Part shown: piece by piece, positions 45,891-55,032 of the stretch
How positions within the stretch are numbered: position 1 is the first letter of the stretch
How the letters are laid out: every line of letters begins with the position of its first letter
Origin: Pengzhenrongella frigida
GTDB taxonomy: Bacteria; Actinomycetota; Actinomycetes; Actinomycetales; Cellulomonadaceae
Reading direction: 5' to 3'
Length of the DNA stretch: 64,000 bases
Assembly: GCF_004168625.1 (NCBI RefSeq)
Contig: NZ_SDWW01000018.1
Coordinates: 16,767-80,766, forward strand
The notes under the pieces: generated by a model
Database searches by the model: none
The model's input: the letters and a program-made list of their open reading frames with translations, nothing else
What the model was told of the DNA's origin: nothing
Position numbers and translations under genes: made by a program

Positions 45891-47723
45891 TCAGTCGGTG
45901 AGCTGGCGCAGCCCGTCGGCGCCGGCGGGGATCTGGGGGACCCAGCCGGTGACCACCGGAGAGTGCGGGCTCGAGCGGGCGATCTCGGCCAGCCAGCGCG
46001 ACTCCTGCGCGGCGTGCGCGAGCAGCACGGGGTCGGTGGTGGTGGTCGCGGACAGGGCGCTGTTGGCGACCCAGGTGTAGGGCGCCAGACCCGCGCGGGC
46101 CAGGTCGGCCTGCAGCTCCTGGGCCTCGTGGACGGGGGTGGCCTCCGGCAGGGCCACGAGCAGGATGCGGGTGTGGTCGGGATCGCTGAGCGAGCCGAAG
46201 AGGCGGCCCGCCGGGCTGTCGACGTCGGCCCGGGCAGAGGCCTCGGCCTGCCGGGCGAAGGAGGCCGAGGACTGCAGCAGGAGCAGGGTGTGCCCGGTCG
46301 GGGCGGTGTCGATGACCACGTAGCGGTCGCCGGAGTCGGCGATGGTCCGCGCGAAGGCGTGGAACACCGCGACCTCCTCCGTGCACGGCGAGCGCAGGTC
46401 CTCGGTGAGCAGGTCCAACGCGGCGGGGTCGAGCTGGGACCCGGCGGTGCCCAGGACGTGGGCGGTGTACGCCACCGTCTCGGCGACGGGGTCGATCCGG
46501 GTGATCGTCAGGTTCGAGGGCGGATCGGGCAGCACGTCGTTCACGTGCGCGGCCGGGTCGGTGGTCGTCAGCGACACCGGCAGGCCGCGATCGGCCAGCG
46601 CGAGGGCGATGGCGGCGGCGACCGTCGTCTTGCCGACCCCGCCCTTGCCCATCGTCATGACGATCCCGGGACCCGCAGCGGCCACGACGTCGACCAGGTC
46701 GCGCAGCGAGGTCGACGCGATCGGGGGCATTGCCGCCATCGACGGCGGCACGCCGTCGGACGACGTCGGGTCGGACGGCGTCGGGTGGAGGGCCGCCCGG
46801 AGGCCGTCGACGCCCATCGGGGCGCGGGCGAGCAGGGGGACGGTGTCGACCGACCGGACCCGGTCGAGCGCCGCGGGCAGGTTCGCCAGTGCGCGGGACT
46901 CGCGGTCGGTGCGGGCCCGGGCGATCGCGTCGTCGGTTCCCGCCGGGGTGAACAGCCCGTTGACGATGAGGCGCAGGTTGGTCATGGCCAGCTCGTCGAG
47001 CTCGTGGGCGGCGCGCGCTGCCTCGGCCAGCGCCGACGGTTCGGGCCGGGTCACCAGGATCATCGTGGTCAGCTCGGCGTCGCGCAGGGTGGCGAGGCTG
47101 CCGGCGTAGGCCTCCTGGGCCTGGCCGAGCGCGGAGACCGGGCCGACGCAGGTGACACCGGCGGTGTTCGTCTCGAGGAACCCGGTCCAGGCGGCGGGCA
47201 GGCCGAGCAGGCGCAGGGTGTGGCCGGTCGGTGCGGTGTCGAAGACGACGTGGTCGTAGGCGGCGGCGATGGCGGGGTCGGTCAGGAGCGTGACGAACTC
47301 GTTGAACGCCGCGACCTCGACGGTGCACGACCCGGACAGCTCCTCCTCGATCGAGGAGACCGCGTCGGCCGGCAGCACGCCCCGGTAGGGGCCGACGACG
47401 CGCTCGCGGTACTCGGCCGCTGCGACGGCCGGGTCGATGTTCACCACGTCCAGACCCGGGACGCCCGGTACGGCCGTCGGCGCCGATCCGCAGACGTCGG
47501 CCATCGCGAAGACCTCGACCAGGTTGCTGGCCGGGTCGGTCGAGACGATGAGGACCCGGAACCCGGCGTCGGCCAGCGCGATCGCCGAGACCGCGGCGCA
47601 GGAGGTCTTGCCGACGCCACCCTTGCCGGTGAAGAACAGGTACCGGGTCGGATCGGTCAGCACAGCGGTCAGGAGCTGGTCGTGGCCGACCCGTGCCGTG
47701 ATCGGCGCCGGCGCAAGCGTCAT
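45891..47723 (-). CDS. arsA: ArsA arsenite-stimulated ATPase, two-domain
   Basis: A 610-residue tandem ATPase. Each half has a deviant P-loop (FFTGKGGVGKTS in the first, MTMGKGGVGKTT in the second) and the signal-transduction motif DTAPTGHTLRLL or DTAPTGHTLLLL. Cys residues in SGSCTVEVA and RSPCTEEVA match the metalloid-binding Cys positions. It should bind arsenite or antimonite and drive a membrane pump. The ATG at 47723 is one base past the arsD stop (TGAGATG), so they are coupled. No ArsB or Acr3 pump gene is in the window. Confidence 0.93.
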   Translation of the reverse strand: MTLAPAPITARVGHDQLLTAVLTDPTRYLFFTGKGGVGKTSCAAVSAIALADAGFRVLIVSTDPASNLVEVFAMADVCGSAPTAVPGVPGLDVVNIDPAVAAAEYRERVVGPYRGVLPADAVSSIEEELSGSCTVEVAAFNEFVTLLTDPAIAAAYDHVVFDTAPTGHTLRLLGLPAAWTGFLETNTAGVTCVGPVSALGQAQEAYAGSLATLRDAELTTMILVTRPEPSALAEAARAAHELDELAMTNLRLIVNGLFTPAGTDDAIARARTDRESRALANLPAALDRVRSVDTVPLLARAPMGVDGLRAALHPTPSDPTSSDGVPPSMAAMPPIASTSLRDLVDVVAAAGPGIVMTMGKGGVGKTTVAAAIALALADRGLPVSLTTTDPAAHVNDVLPDPPSNLTITRIDPVAETVAYTAHVLGTAGSQLDPAALDLLTEDLRSPCTEEVAVFHAFARTIADSGDRYVVIDTAPTGHTLLLLQSSASFARQAEASARADVDSPAGRLFGSLSDPDHTRILLVALPEATPVHEAQELQADLARAGLAPYTWVANSALSATTTTDPVLLAHAAQESRWLAEIARSSPHSPVVTGWVPQIPAGADGLRQLTD

Positions 47724-47724
47724 C

Positions 47725-48117
47725 TCAGCAGGACCCGCCGCCGCCACAGCAGCCGCCGTCGGCCATGGGCAGAGCCGTCGTCGACGTGGGCAGCCCCGCG
47801 GGCACCTTCGTCTCGGTCACCCCGGCCCAGGCGGCGAGCTGGTCGCGCGCGGGGTAGGCGCCGGTGGACTTGAGCACGCCGTCGACCACGATCGCGGGCA
47901 GTGCGCCGGTGCCGATGACCTCGAGCGCGTTGCGCACCAGCAGGTTGGTGACGAACTTGCCGGGCTCCTGGGCGAGGGTCGCGCGCTGGACGGTGACGCC
48001 CTGGGCCGCGAGCCAGTCGACGTCGGCCGCGAACCGCGACAGCGTCGGGTCCACGTCGGTGCCGCACACGCCGGTCGAGCAGCACATCGCCGGATCGAAG
48101 ATCTCTACCGTTGCCAC
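47725..48117 (-). CDS. arsD: ArsD arsenic metallochaperone
   Basis: A 130-residue chaperone. Cys12, Cys13 and Cys18 (MCCSTGVCG) are the essential arsenite site, and a C-terminal CCGGGGSC cluster gives further metalloid ligands. The thioredoxin-like body holds LPAIVVDGVLKSTGAYP. It hands arsenite to ArsA. It is the first gene of arsDA and is divergent from arsR across a shared operator. Confidence 0.93.
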   Translation of the reverse strand: MATVEIFDPAMCCSTGVCGTDVDPTLSRFAADVDWLAAQGVTVQRATLAQEPGKFVTNLLVRNALEVIGTGALPAIVVDGVLKSTGAYPARDQLAAWAGVTETKVPAGLPTSTTALPMADGGCCGGGGSC

Positions 48118-48165
48118 GTCGAACTCTCCCTGCCTCGATCACGATCGGACTGTGGTCTTCACGCT

Positions 48166-48201
48166 ACATCAGCAGTTACTGATATCAAAGACGGCTGATG
48201 T
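48166..48201. promoter_or_regulatory. 36-bp dyad operator between arsD and arsR
   Basis: Outer arms ACATCAGC (48166-48173) and GCTGATGT (48194-48201), plus an inner palindrome TGATATCA (48180-48187), share exactly the same centre (48183.5). The site lies 16 bases before the arsR ATG and 48 bases before the arsD start. Symmetry and place fit an ArsR site controlling both directions; the double layer suggests two dimers or one extended site. Confidence 0.75.
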
Positions 48202-48217
48202 GAGCTAGACTCGGCGC

Positions 48218-48562
48218 ATGAGCCCGTCCGTCTCCATCGAGGTGTCACCTGCGGGCCTGACGTCCTTGGCCGCGCAGTTCGCGCTGCTCGCGGACCCGCT
48301 GCGGCTGCGGATCGTGGACTCGTTGTCCCGCGAGCAGCTGTGCACCTGCCACCTGATCGAGCTCACCGGCGCCAAGCAGACGACGATCAGCCACCACCTG
48401 CGGCTGCTGCGCGAGGCGGGGGTGGTGCTCAGTGAGGCCGAGGGCCGCTTCACCTGGTACCGCCTCACTCCCGGGGTCTTCACCGAGTCGCTCCGTCGGC
48501 TGCAGGGCATCGCACTGGACTCCGCGTCCACCGCGAGGCTGCGGCCGGCCTGTGCGTCCTGA
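48218..48562 (+). CDS. arsR: ArsR-family metalloregulator
   Basis: A 114-residue winged-helix repressor. LADPLRLRIVDSLS starts the fold, and LCTCHLIEL carries the Cys42-x-Cys44 pair of arsenite-sensing ArsR. AKQTTISHHLRLLREAGVVLSEAEGRFTWYRL is the recognition helix and wing. A third ligand may be Cys112 of RPACAS. It should release DNA on arsenite or antimonite binding. It is divergent from arsDA and upstream of the AspT-like transporter. Confidence 0.92.
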   Translation: MSPSVSIEVSPAGLTSLAAQFALLADPLRLRIVDSLSREQLCTCHLIELTGAKQTTISHHLRLLREAGVVLSEAEGRFTWYRLTPGVFTESLRRLQGIALDSASTARLRPACAS

Positions 48563-48613
48563 CCGGAGCGCCACCATCTGCCTACGGGTCGCCACGGAGC
48601 CGGTGAGCGCTCG

Positions 48614-50182
48614 GTGCTGACCGCGCTGGTCTCCTCCCCGCTCTTGGCACTCCTGGTCGTCCTCTCCCTCGGCACGCTGCTCGGCGCGGTGCCGTTCGGC
48701 CCGATCCGGTTCGGGGCCGCTGGCGCGCTGTTCGTCGGCCTCGCGGTCGGGGCGCTCGATCCGCAGCTGGGGGAGGGGCTCGGTCTGATCCAGAGCCTCG
48801 GGCTCGCCCTGTTCGTCTACACCGTCGGCCTGGCCGCCGGGCGGGAGTTCTTCCGCGACCTGCGTCGCCAGCTGCCGCTGATGGGCGGTGCGGTGGTGAT
48901 CCTCGTCGCCGCGGCCCTGTCGACCCTGGCGCTCGGCCGGCTCCTCGGGATCTCCACGGCCATGGGCGCGGGCATCTTCTCCGGCGCCCTGACCAGCACC
49001 CCGGCGCTGGCGGCCGCGACCGCGGGCGCGGGCGGGAGCCAGGAGCCCGCCGTCGGCTACGCGTTGGCGTATCCGGTCGGCGTGACGGTCACCATCCTCG
49101 TGGTCGCGTTGACCGCCGGGCGGACCTGGCGCGCCCGGCGCGATCCCGACGCGGGGAACGACGGGTTGATCAACATCAGCGTCGAGGTGGAACGCCCCGG
49201 TCTGCTGCGCGACGTGCCGCAGTTCCGTGACGGGTCGGTGCGGTTCTCCTACCTGGCGCGCGACGGCCGCACCCGCGTGGCGGTGGCCGGTGAAGAGCTC
49301 AGGGTGGGCGACCTGGTGGTCGTGGTGGGCCCGGGGGAGGCGGTGCAGCTCGCCACCGAGCACCTCGGGCATCAGGTCGCGCGCCACATCGCCGACGACC
49401 GCAGCGACGTCGACTACCGACGGTTCATCGTCTCGGACCCCCACGTCGCCGGGCGCACCGTCGGTGACCTCGACATCCCCGGCCGCTTCGGCGGCATCGT
49501 GACGCGCATCCGCCGGGGCGACCTGGACCAGCTGGCGTCCGACGACTTCGTGCTCGAGCTGGGCGACCGGGTGCGGGTCATCGTCCCGCGCGGCGAGATG
49601 CCCGAGGTCTCCGCGCTGTTCGGCGACTCCGAGCGCAAGGTCAGCGAGGTCGATGCGCTCTCGCTCGGGGTGGGGATGGTGCTGGGCCTGCTGCTCGGAC
49701 TCATCTCGGTCCCGCTGCCCGGCGGGATCCAGTTCGCCCTGGGCGCCGCGGCGGGGCCGCTCGTGGTCGGCATGGTCCTGGGCCGCCTCGAGCGCACCGG
49801 GCCGCTCGTGTGGGTCCTGCCCAAGCCGGCGAACCTCATCATCCGCCAGCTCGGGCTGCTGCTGTTCCTGTCCGCGACCGGCCTGGCCTCCGGGCAGGCC
49901 TTCGCGGCCCAGGCCTTCACGCCGCTCGGGCTGCGCGTCGGGCTCACCGCGGCCGTGGTCGTGTCCGTCGGTGCTGTCCTGTTCGTCGTGCTCGCCCGAC
50001 TGGTCGGGCTGAGCTCGGCGCGCGCCGCCGGCGGCCTGGCGGGCTTCGTCGGCCAGCCGGCGATCCTCGCGTTCGCAAACTCCCGCATCGTCGACGCCCG
50101 GGTCGACGCCGGCTACGCGGCCGTGTTCGCCCTGGCGATCATCGCCAAGATCCTGCTCGCCCAGGTCATCGTCGCCCTCTGA
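48614..50182 (+). CDS. AspT/YidE-family membrane transporter with TrkA-C-like domains
   Basis: A 522-residue protein: five to six helices, a cytoplasmic part (about residues 185-335) with two TrkA-C-type folds (RDGRTRVAVAGEELRVGDLVVVVGPGE; LASDDFVLELGDRVRVIVPRGEM), then about five helices. GALTSTPALAAATA and GFVGQPAILAFAN are the paired hairpin motifs of the aspartate:alanine exchanger family. The GTG at 48614 is the likely start. It lies 51 bases after arsR on the same strand. Its substrate is unknown; location suggests a role in arsenic or organic-acid transport, which is inference only. Confidence 0.82.
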   Translation: MLTALVSSPLLALLVVLSLGTLLGAVPFGPIRFGAAGALFVGLAVGALDPQLGEGLGLIQSLGLALFVYTVGLAAGREFFRDLRRQLPLMGGAVVILVAAALSTLALGRLLGISTAMGAGIFSGALTSTPALAAATAGAGGSQEPAVGYALAYPVGVTVTILVVALTAGRTWRARRDPDAGNDGLINISVEVERPGLLRDVPQFRDGSVRFSYLARDGRTRVAVAGEELRVGDLVVVVGPGEAVQLATEHLGHQVARHIADDRSDVDYRRFIVSDPHVAGRTVGDLDIPGRFGGIVTRIRRGDLDQLASDDFVLELGDRVRVIVPRGEMPEVSALFGDSERKVSEVDALSLGVGMVLGLLLGLISVPLPGGIQFALGAAAGPLVVGMVLGRLERTGPLVWVLPKPANLIIRQLGLLLFLSATGLASGQAFAAQAFTPLGLRVGLTAAVVVSVGAVLFVVLARLVGLSSARAAGGLAGFVGQPAILAFANSRIVDARVDAGYAAVFALAIIAKILLAQVIVAL

Positions 50183-50838
50183 TCGGTCGACGGCGCGACT
50201 CGCGGGCGCGGGGGTTGTAGGAGATGTCGTCGACGCTGAACTCGATGTAGGTGAACTCGCCTTCCGGGTCAGGTGCGTGCCATCGGCCCTCGCCCCGGGT
50301 GGGGAGCAGCCGGCCGTCGATGGAGCGGACGTCGCGCACGGGTGTCGTCGTCGACGGCGTCCCAGACGACCGCGGCGTCGACGAGGGCGGCCGGGGCCAG
50401 GACGCACAGGTCGTTGAACACCGTCACCGTCTCGGCCCGGCGCAGGTCCGGGCCCGCCGCGTTCACCATCGGCACGAGCGAGCACAGCCTGACCCGCATC
50501 GAGGCGGCCGGGCCGGCGAAGACATGCAAGACGTCGACCGGCAGGCCGAACATCCGGGCCTTCATGATGAACACCCGGCTGGGCTGCGGCCCACAGGTGT
50601 TGACCTGCTCGCCGGTGAACGTCATCCATGGCGCGGTCGAGCCCGCGCGGATCCGGCCATGCACGCGTGCCCGGAAGCTGACCACGCGCGGGTGGCCGAC
50701 CGCACCCGACCGGCGGACGTGGGCCGCGACCAGCCCCGGCAGGCGCGCCAGATCGGCCTCGGTCACGACCGCCCCCGCGAGCTGCTCGCGGAGCGCGGCC
50801 TCGGTCCGGCGGCGGTGTTCGGCGCGGAAGCTCGTCAT
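50166..50838 (-). pseudogene. DUF6544-like protein, internal deletion and frameshift
   Basis: The 5' part from ATG 50838 (MTSFRAEHRRRTEAALR...) shows the family pattern: LPGLVAAHVRRSGAVGHPRV, WMTFTGEQVNTCGP, MFGLPVDVLHVFAG, NDLCVLAPAALVDAAVVWDAVDDDT. After that codon the frame runs into unrelated Arg/Pro sequence. In a second frame the family C terminus appears, PVRDVRSIDGRLLPTRGEGRW..EGEFTYIEFSVDDISYNPR, ending at 50166 inside the 3' end of the AspT-like gene. The segment normally between them (roughly 50-70 codons, by memory of the family) is missing. So an internal deletion with frame change destroyed the gene at about 50340. Confidence 0.7.
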
Positions 50839-50914
50839 CAGTCCACTCTCTTGCGGACCTGGCCGTCGCGTCACAGAGCCCGCATCGTGCCGCAACGGGT
50901 GGTCATGGAACGTG

Positions 50915-52774
50915 TTAGCGCCCGCCGACGAGCCGGTCCAGATCGCGCACGGCCCCGGTATCGGCGGACGTCGCCATCGCGGCGTAGATGCGCAGCGCGG
51001 TGGACACGACGCGGTCCCGGCCGATCGGCTGGTACCCGCCTACGGCCTCCAGGCGGGTGCGGCGTTCGGCGAGAGCGGCGTCGGGCACCTCGAGGCGGAT
51101 CGTGCGGTTCGGGATGTCGATGGTGATCGTGTCGCCGTTCTCGACCAGGGCGATGGTGCCGCCGGCGGCCGCCTCGGGCGAGACGTGGCCGATCGACAGC
51201 CCCGAGGTCCCGCCGGAGAAGCGGCCGTCGGTGATGAGCGCACAGGCCGCGCCCAGGCCGCGGGCCTTGAGGTAGGTGGTCGGGTAGAGCATCTCCTGCA
51301 TGCCCGGACCACCCCGGGGCCCCTCGTAGCGCACGACGACGACATCCCCGGCCTTCACTGTGCCGCTCAGGATGGCGTCGACCGCGGCCTCCTGGGACTC
51401 CACGACGAGCGCGGGTCCGGTGAAGGTGAGGATCGACTCGTCGACGCCGGCAGTCTTGACGATGCTGCCGTTCTCGGCGAGGTTGCCCCACAGCACGGCG
51501 AGGCCGCCGTCGGCGCTGTACGCGTGCGCGACGTCGCGGATGCAGCCGGTCTCCGCGTCCAGGTCCAGGCTCGACCAGCGCTCGGACTGGGAGGATGCCG
51601 TGGCCGAACGAACCCGGCCCGGCGCCGCGTGGAACAGCTCGACGGCCTCGGCCCGCGGCGAACCGCCGCGGACGTCCCAGTCCTTGAGCCAGGTCTCGAG
51701 GGACGCGGCGTGGATGGTGTGGACGTCGTCGTGCAGGAGTCCCTGGCGGTGCAGCTCGCCGAGGATCGCGGGGACCCCGCCAGCGCGATGGACGTCCTCC
51801 ATGAGGTAGCTGCTCGAGGGTGCGACCTTGCAGATGCAGGGCACGACGCGCGAGCGGGCCTCGATATCGCGCAGGGTGTAGTCGAGCTCGGCCTCCCGGG
51901 CTGCGGCCAGCAGGTGCAGCACGGTGTTGGTCGACCCGCCCATGGCGATGTCCAGGGACATGGCGTTGTCGAACGCGGCGTGGGTGGCGATCGATCGAGG
52001 CAGGACGGACTCGTCGTCGTGGTCGTAGAAGCGGTTGGTGATCTCGACGATGGTGCGCCCGGCCTCCTCGTACAGGGCGCGCCGCGCGGTGTGGGTGGCG
52101 AGGGTCGATCCGTTCCCGGGCAGGGCCAGGCCGAGCGCCTCCAAGAGGCAGTTCATGGAGTTCGCCGTGAACATCCCGGAGCACGACCCGCACGTCGGGC
52201 AGGCCGCGGCCTCGATGCGGGCGATGTCCGCGTCGGAGACGTCGCCGGACACGGCGTCGGAGATCGCCGAGACGAGGTTGAGCCCGTGCCGGACGGTCCC
52301 GTCGGAGAGGGTCGCGCTGCCGCCCTCCATCGGACCGCCGGAGACGAAGACCGTCGGGATGTTTAGCCGGAGGGCCGCCATGAGCATCCCGGGCGTGATC
52401 TTGTCGCAGTTGGAGATGCAGATGAGGGCGTCGGCGCAGTGGGCCTGAACCATGTACTCGACCGAGTCGGCGATCAGGTCGCGCGAGGGGAGCGAGTACA
52501 GCATCCCGCCGTGCCCCATCGCGATCCCGTCGTCGACGGCGATGGTGTTGAACTCCCGGGGGATGCCGCCGGCGCCCTTGATCGCCGCGGACACGATCCG
52601 GCCCACCGGCTGCAGGTGGGTGTGGCCCGGCACGAACTCGGTGAAGCTGTTCGCGACGGCGATGATCGGCTTGCGGCCGATGTCGGTGCGCTCCACCCCG
52701 CTCGCCATGAGCAACGCGCGGGCGCCGGCCATGTTTCGGCCGTGGGTGACTGTTCGAGAGCGGAGCGCAGGCAT
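50915..52774 (-). CDS. ilvD: Dihydroxy-acid dehydratase
   Basis: A 619-residue enzyme that dehydrates 2,3-dihydroxy acids to 2-keto acids in valine, isoleucine and pantothenate synthesis. The ATG at 52774 ([21 protein letters not shown]) matches the standard N terminus; 18 more upstream bases are open but not family-like. Fe-S Cys motifs [11 protein letters not shown] and [19 protein letters not shown] are intact, and [17 protein letters not shown] is the C-terminal signature. A leader or attenuator was not seen. It stands apart from other ilv genes. Confidence 0.95.
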   Translation of the reverse strand: MPALRSRTVTHGRNMAGARALLMASGVERTDIGRKPIIAVANSFTEFVPGHTHLQPVGRIVSAAIKGAGGIPREFNTIAVDDGIAMGHGGMLYSLPSRDLIADSVEYMVQAHCADALICISNCDKITPGMLMAALRLNIPTVFVSGGPMEGGSATLSDGTVRHGLNLVSAISDAVSGDVSDADIARIEAAACPTCGSCSGMFTANSMNCLLEALGLALPGNGSTLATHTARRALYEEAGRTIVEITNRFYDHDDESVLPRSIATHAAFDNAMSLDIAMGGSTNTVLHLLAAAREAELDYTLRDIEARSRVVPCICKVAPSSSYLMEDVHRAGGVPAILGELHRQGLLHDDVHTIHAASLETWLKDWDVRGGSPRAEAVELFHAAPGRVRSATASSQSERWSSLDLDAETGCIRDVAHAYSADGGLAVLWGNLAENGSIVKTAGVDESILTFTGPALVVESQEAAVDAILSGTVKAGDVVVVRYEGPRGGPGMQEMLYPTTYLKARGLGAACALITDGRFSGGTSGLSIGHVSPEAAAGGTIALVENGDTITIDIPNRTIRLEVPDAALAERRTRLEAVGGYQPIGRDRVVSTALRIYAAMATSADTGAVRDLDRLVGGR

Positions 52775-52804
52775 GCCCATAGTCCAGCACACCGGCGCCG
52801 TCGG

Positions 52805-54037
52805 TCACTCCAGCGGGGGTCGCACCCCGCCGGCACGTCCTGTGGCCAGGGTGGCCATGGTGCGCAGGAACGGTGCGGGGGGCAGCGTGCGGATCGTGGC
52901 GAGCTCGTCCTTGAGGGTCGAGTCCTCGTCGAGGAACTTCAGCACGCGGTCCCCGGGATTGGCCGCGAAGAGCCGGACGAACGCGTCGACCACCCGGGCG
53001 GGGTCCCGGTGGATCGTCTCGAGCAGCACCCGGTCCAGTGTGCGGAACCGGGCCGGCGAGGTCGGCACGTCGAACGGGTGCCCATGGGCGGCCAGCGACG
53101 AGGCCAGGGCGGCGCTGTGGCGCTGGATCCGCGCGTACCCGTAGCCGGTGCTCGCCTTGACCATCCCGGCGGGGGTGCCGATGGGCACGACCCGGCGGCC
53201 CGGCGGGCGGGGGCGGTGCGTGGCCAAGGGGATCGTGCCGCGCTCGACCGACAGCACGCGGTGGGCGCCCAGTCCCAGGGCGTCGCGCAGGTAGAGGTCC
53301 AGCGCTGTCTCGTCGACCCCAGTGGGGTGTGCGGCGGAGGCGGTGAAGCGGGTGTGCTCGACGAGGGCGACGCGCGCCGAGGTCGGCAGCACGTAGACAA
53401 ACGCGAGGTCGGGGCCCTGCGGCGTGCGGAAGTCCATCAGCGTGGGCGCCAGGTCGAACGTGTCGGTCTCGGTCTCGATGCGGCGGCCGGTGAACACCAG
53501 TGCCATCTCGGGACGAGGCCGGCTGGTCGTGGCGAGGCCGGGGTCGGGGCACCCGACGCTGTCGAACACCCAGTCGGCCCGCACCGTGTGCCCGTCGACG
53601 ACGACGCTCGCGTGCTGGGGTCCGTCGCGCACCTCGGTGACGTGCCCGCGGACCCGGGCGAACCCCGGCGCACCCCGCAGGGCCGTCTCCGTCGCACTGT
53701 CGAGGTCCCGGCCGCGGATCACCTGGTAGCGGTACGTGTCCAGCTCGACCAGGTGGGCGACGTCGTGGGTGCGGATCCAGAACCGGTCGAAGGTGCTCGG
53801 GTCCGCGGCCGGGAGGGTCGCCTCGGGTGGGGACCAGGTCGCGTCGGCTCTGGACCAGAACGCCCAGGCTCGATCGTCCAGGGGGCGGGAACCGTCCTCG
53901 ACGATGAGGACCGTGCGCTGCCGGTACCCGCTGCGGGCGAGGTGACCGGCCAGGGCGAGGCCGGAGGCGCCCCCGCCGACGATCACCGCGTCGCAGTGCG
54001 CGGGGAGCGCGGCTCGTCGGTCGGCGGGCGTGCTCAT
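52805..54037 (-). CDS. crtY: Lycopene cyclase (CrtY type)
   Basis: A 410-residue flavoprotein. The N-terminal dinucleotide motif VIVGGGASGLALAGHL and the cyclase motifs FDSVG, FTGRRIETE..FD, MDFR, FVYVLPTS..ALVEHT, ERGTIPL and GTPAGMVKASTGYGYARI fit CrtY/CrtL lycopene cyclases, which close beta-ionone rings in carotenoid synthesis. No crtE, crtB or crtI lies in the window, so it is an outlying carotenoid gene. It is followed downstream by ilvD with a 30-base gap. Confidence 0.88.
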   Translation of the reverse strand: MSTPADRRAALPAHCDAVIVGGGASGLALAGHLARSGYRQRTVLIVEDGSRPLDDRAWAFWSRADATWSPPEATLPAADPSTFDRFWIRTHDVAHLVELDTYRYQVIRGRDLDSATETALRGAPGFARVRGHVTEVRDGPQHASVVVDGHTVRADWVFDSVGCPDPGLATTSRPRPEMALVFTGRRIETETDTFDLAPTLMDFRTPQGPDLAFVYVLPTSARVALVEHTRFTASAAHPTGVDETALDLYLRDALGLGAHRVLSVERGTIPLATHRPRPPGRRVVPIGTPAGMVKASTGYGYARIQRHSAALASSLAAHGHPFDVPTSPARFRTLDRVLLETIHRDPARVVDAFVRLFAANPGDRVLKFLDEDSTLKDELATIRTLPPAPFLRTMATLATGRAGGVRPPLE

Positions 54038-54141
54038 CAGTGCTCGATTCGTCGGCGATCGTCGACCAAGTCAAGCGCTCGGACGCCGCCGTTGCACCTC
54101 GCCGCGCCGAGCTCGCCGCGCCGACGTCGCTGCCCGGCGGA

Positions 54142-54876
54142 TCAGCCGGCCAGGCGCCAGGCGAGCAGGCCGAAGAGCACACCGAGGCTGTTGGTGGCCC
54201 AGTGCATGCCGGCACTGGCCAGCACGCTGCCGCTGCGGCGGCGCAGCTCACCCGCGACCACGCCACCGAGCGCTGTGAACGCGACGATTCCCACGATGAC
54301 CAGGACACCCGCGGCCGTGCCCGTTCCGCGCATCGCGTCGCCGACCCCGCGGTTGGACGACGCGAAGTGCAGCGACGGCAAGATGTGCCACAGCCCGAAC
54401 AGCGCCGAGGACGTGAGCAGCACCCGCGACATCTTGGCGTGCCGCGCCAGCATCCCCCAGAGCACCGAGCGGAACGCGACCTCCTCGAGCAGGATCGTGC
54501 TGACCGGGATGAGGACGAAGGCGGAGACCAGTGCTCCAGGCACACCGAGGTGGTAGCGCGCGTCCAGGAAGGCGGTCCGGGTCAGCGGCAGGACCACCCC
54601 GATCAGGTACACCACGGCCACCAGGGCGATGGCGCCGAGCCCCCACCTCGCGCCGGACCGCAGCCGATCGCGGTGCAGGCCGAGCTGCGACCAGCTCAAT
54701 CCGCTCAGGCGGGCGAAGACGAGCAGGGCTGCGGCACCCACCGGACCCAGCCACACGGCTCCGCCGAGCACGTGCTGAGCCAGGTTCACGCCCACCAGGG
54801 CGGCCACGACGACACCGGTCGCGATCATGGCGGGCCGCCGGGCCCGCACCGCGCCCTCACCGACAGCGAGAGTCAT
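54142..54876 (-). CDS. CPBP-family intramembrane metalloprotease
   Basis: A 244-residue membrane protein, with about seven segments. The three motif groups are ILLEEVAFRSVL (EExxxR), SALFGLWHILPSL (FxxxH) and GMHWATNSLG (HxxxN), so the zinc site is complete. Members cleave prenylated or signal-like peptides, or process bacteriocins and regulators; the substrate here is not known. The ATG at 54876 (MTLAVGEG) is preferred over the longer frame to 55020, whose extra residues are Arg-rich and not membrane-like. It lies upstream of crtY, 104 bases away. Confidence 0.85.
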   Translation of the reverse strand: MTLAVGEGAVRARRPAMIATGVVVAALVGVNLAQHVLGGAVWLGPVGAAALLVFARLSGLSWSQLGLHRDRLRSGARWGLGAIALVAVVYLIGVVLPLTRTAFLDARYHLGVPGALVSAFVLIPVSTILLEEVAFRSVLWGMLARHAKMSRVLLTSSALFGLWHILPSLHFASSNRGVGDAMRGTGTAAGVLVIVGIVAFTALGGVVAGELRRRSGSVLASAGMHWATNSLGVLFGLLAWRLAG

Positions 54877-55032
54877 CCGATACCGATCTGACCCGCTGAG
54901 AAGCACATCCACCAATTTTGTCAGGCCGAAACGTCGGATTTGCCGCCTACGGTGCCGGTCCGGTGTGAGGCATGAACCGATTCGGGGTCGGTCAGGTGGA
55001 GAACCTGCGGAGGTCCGCAAAGTGGACCCGAA

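Noticed and set aside
50871..54545. Very long minus-strand open frame (over 1200 codons) across ilvD and crtY
   Set aside because: Arg/Pro/Gly-rich shadow in another frame of two well-supported genes, as expected at this GC content.
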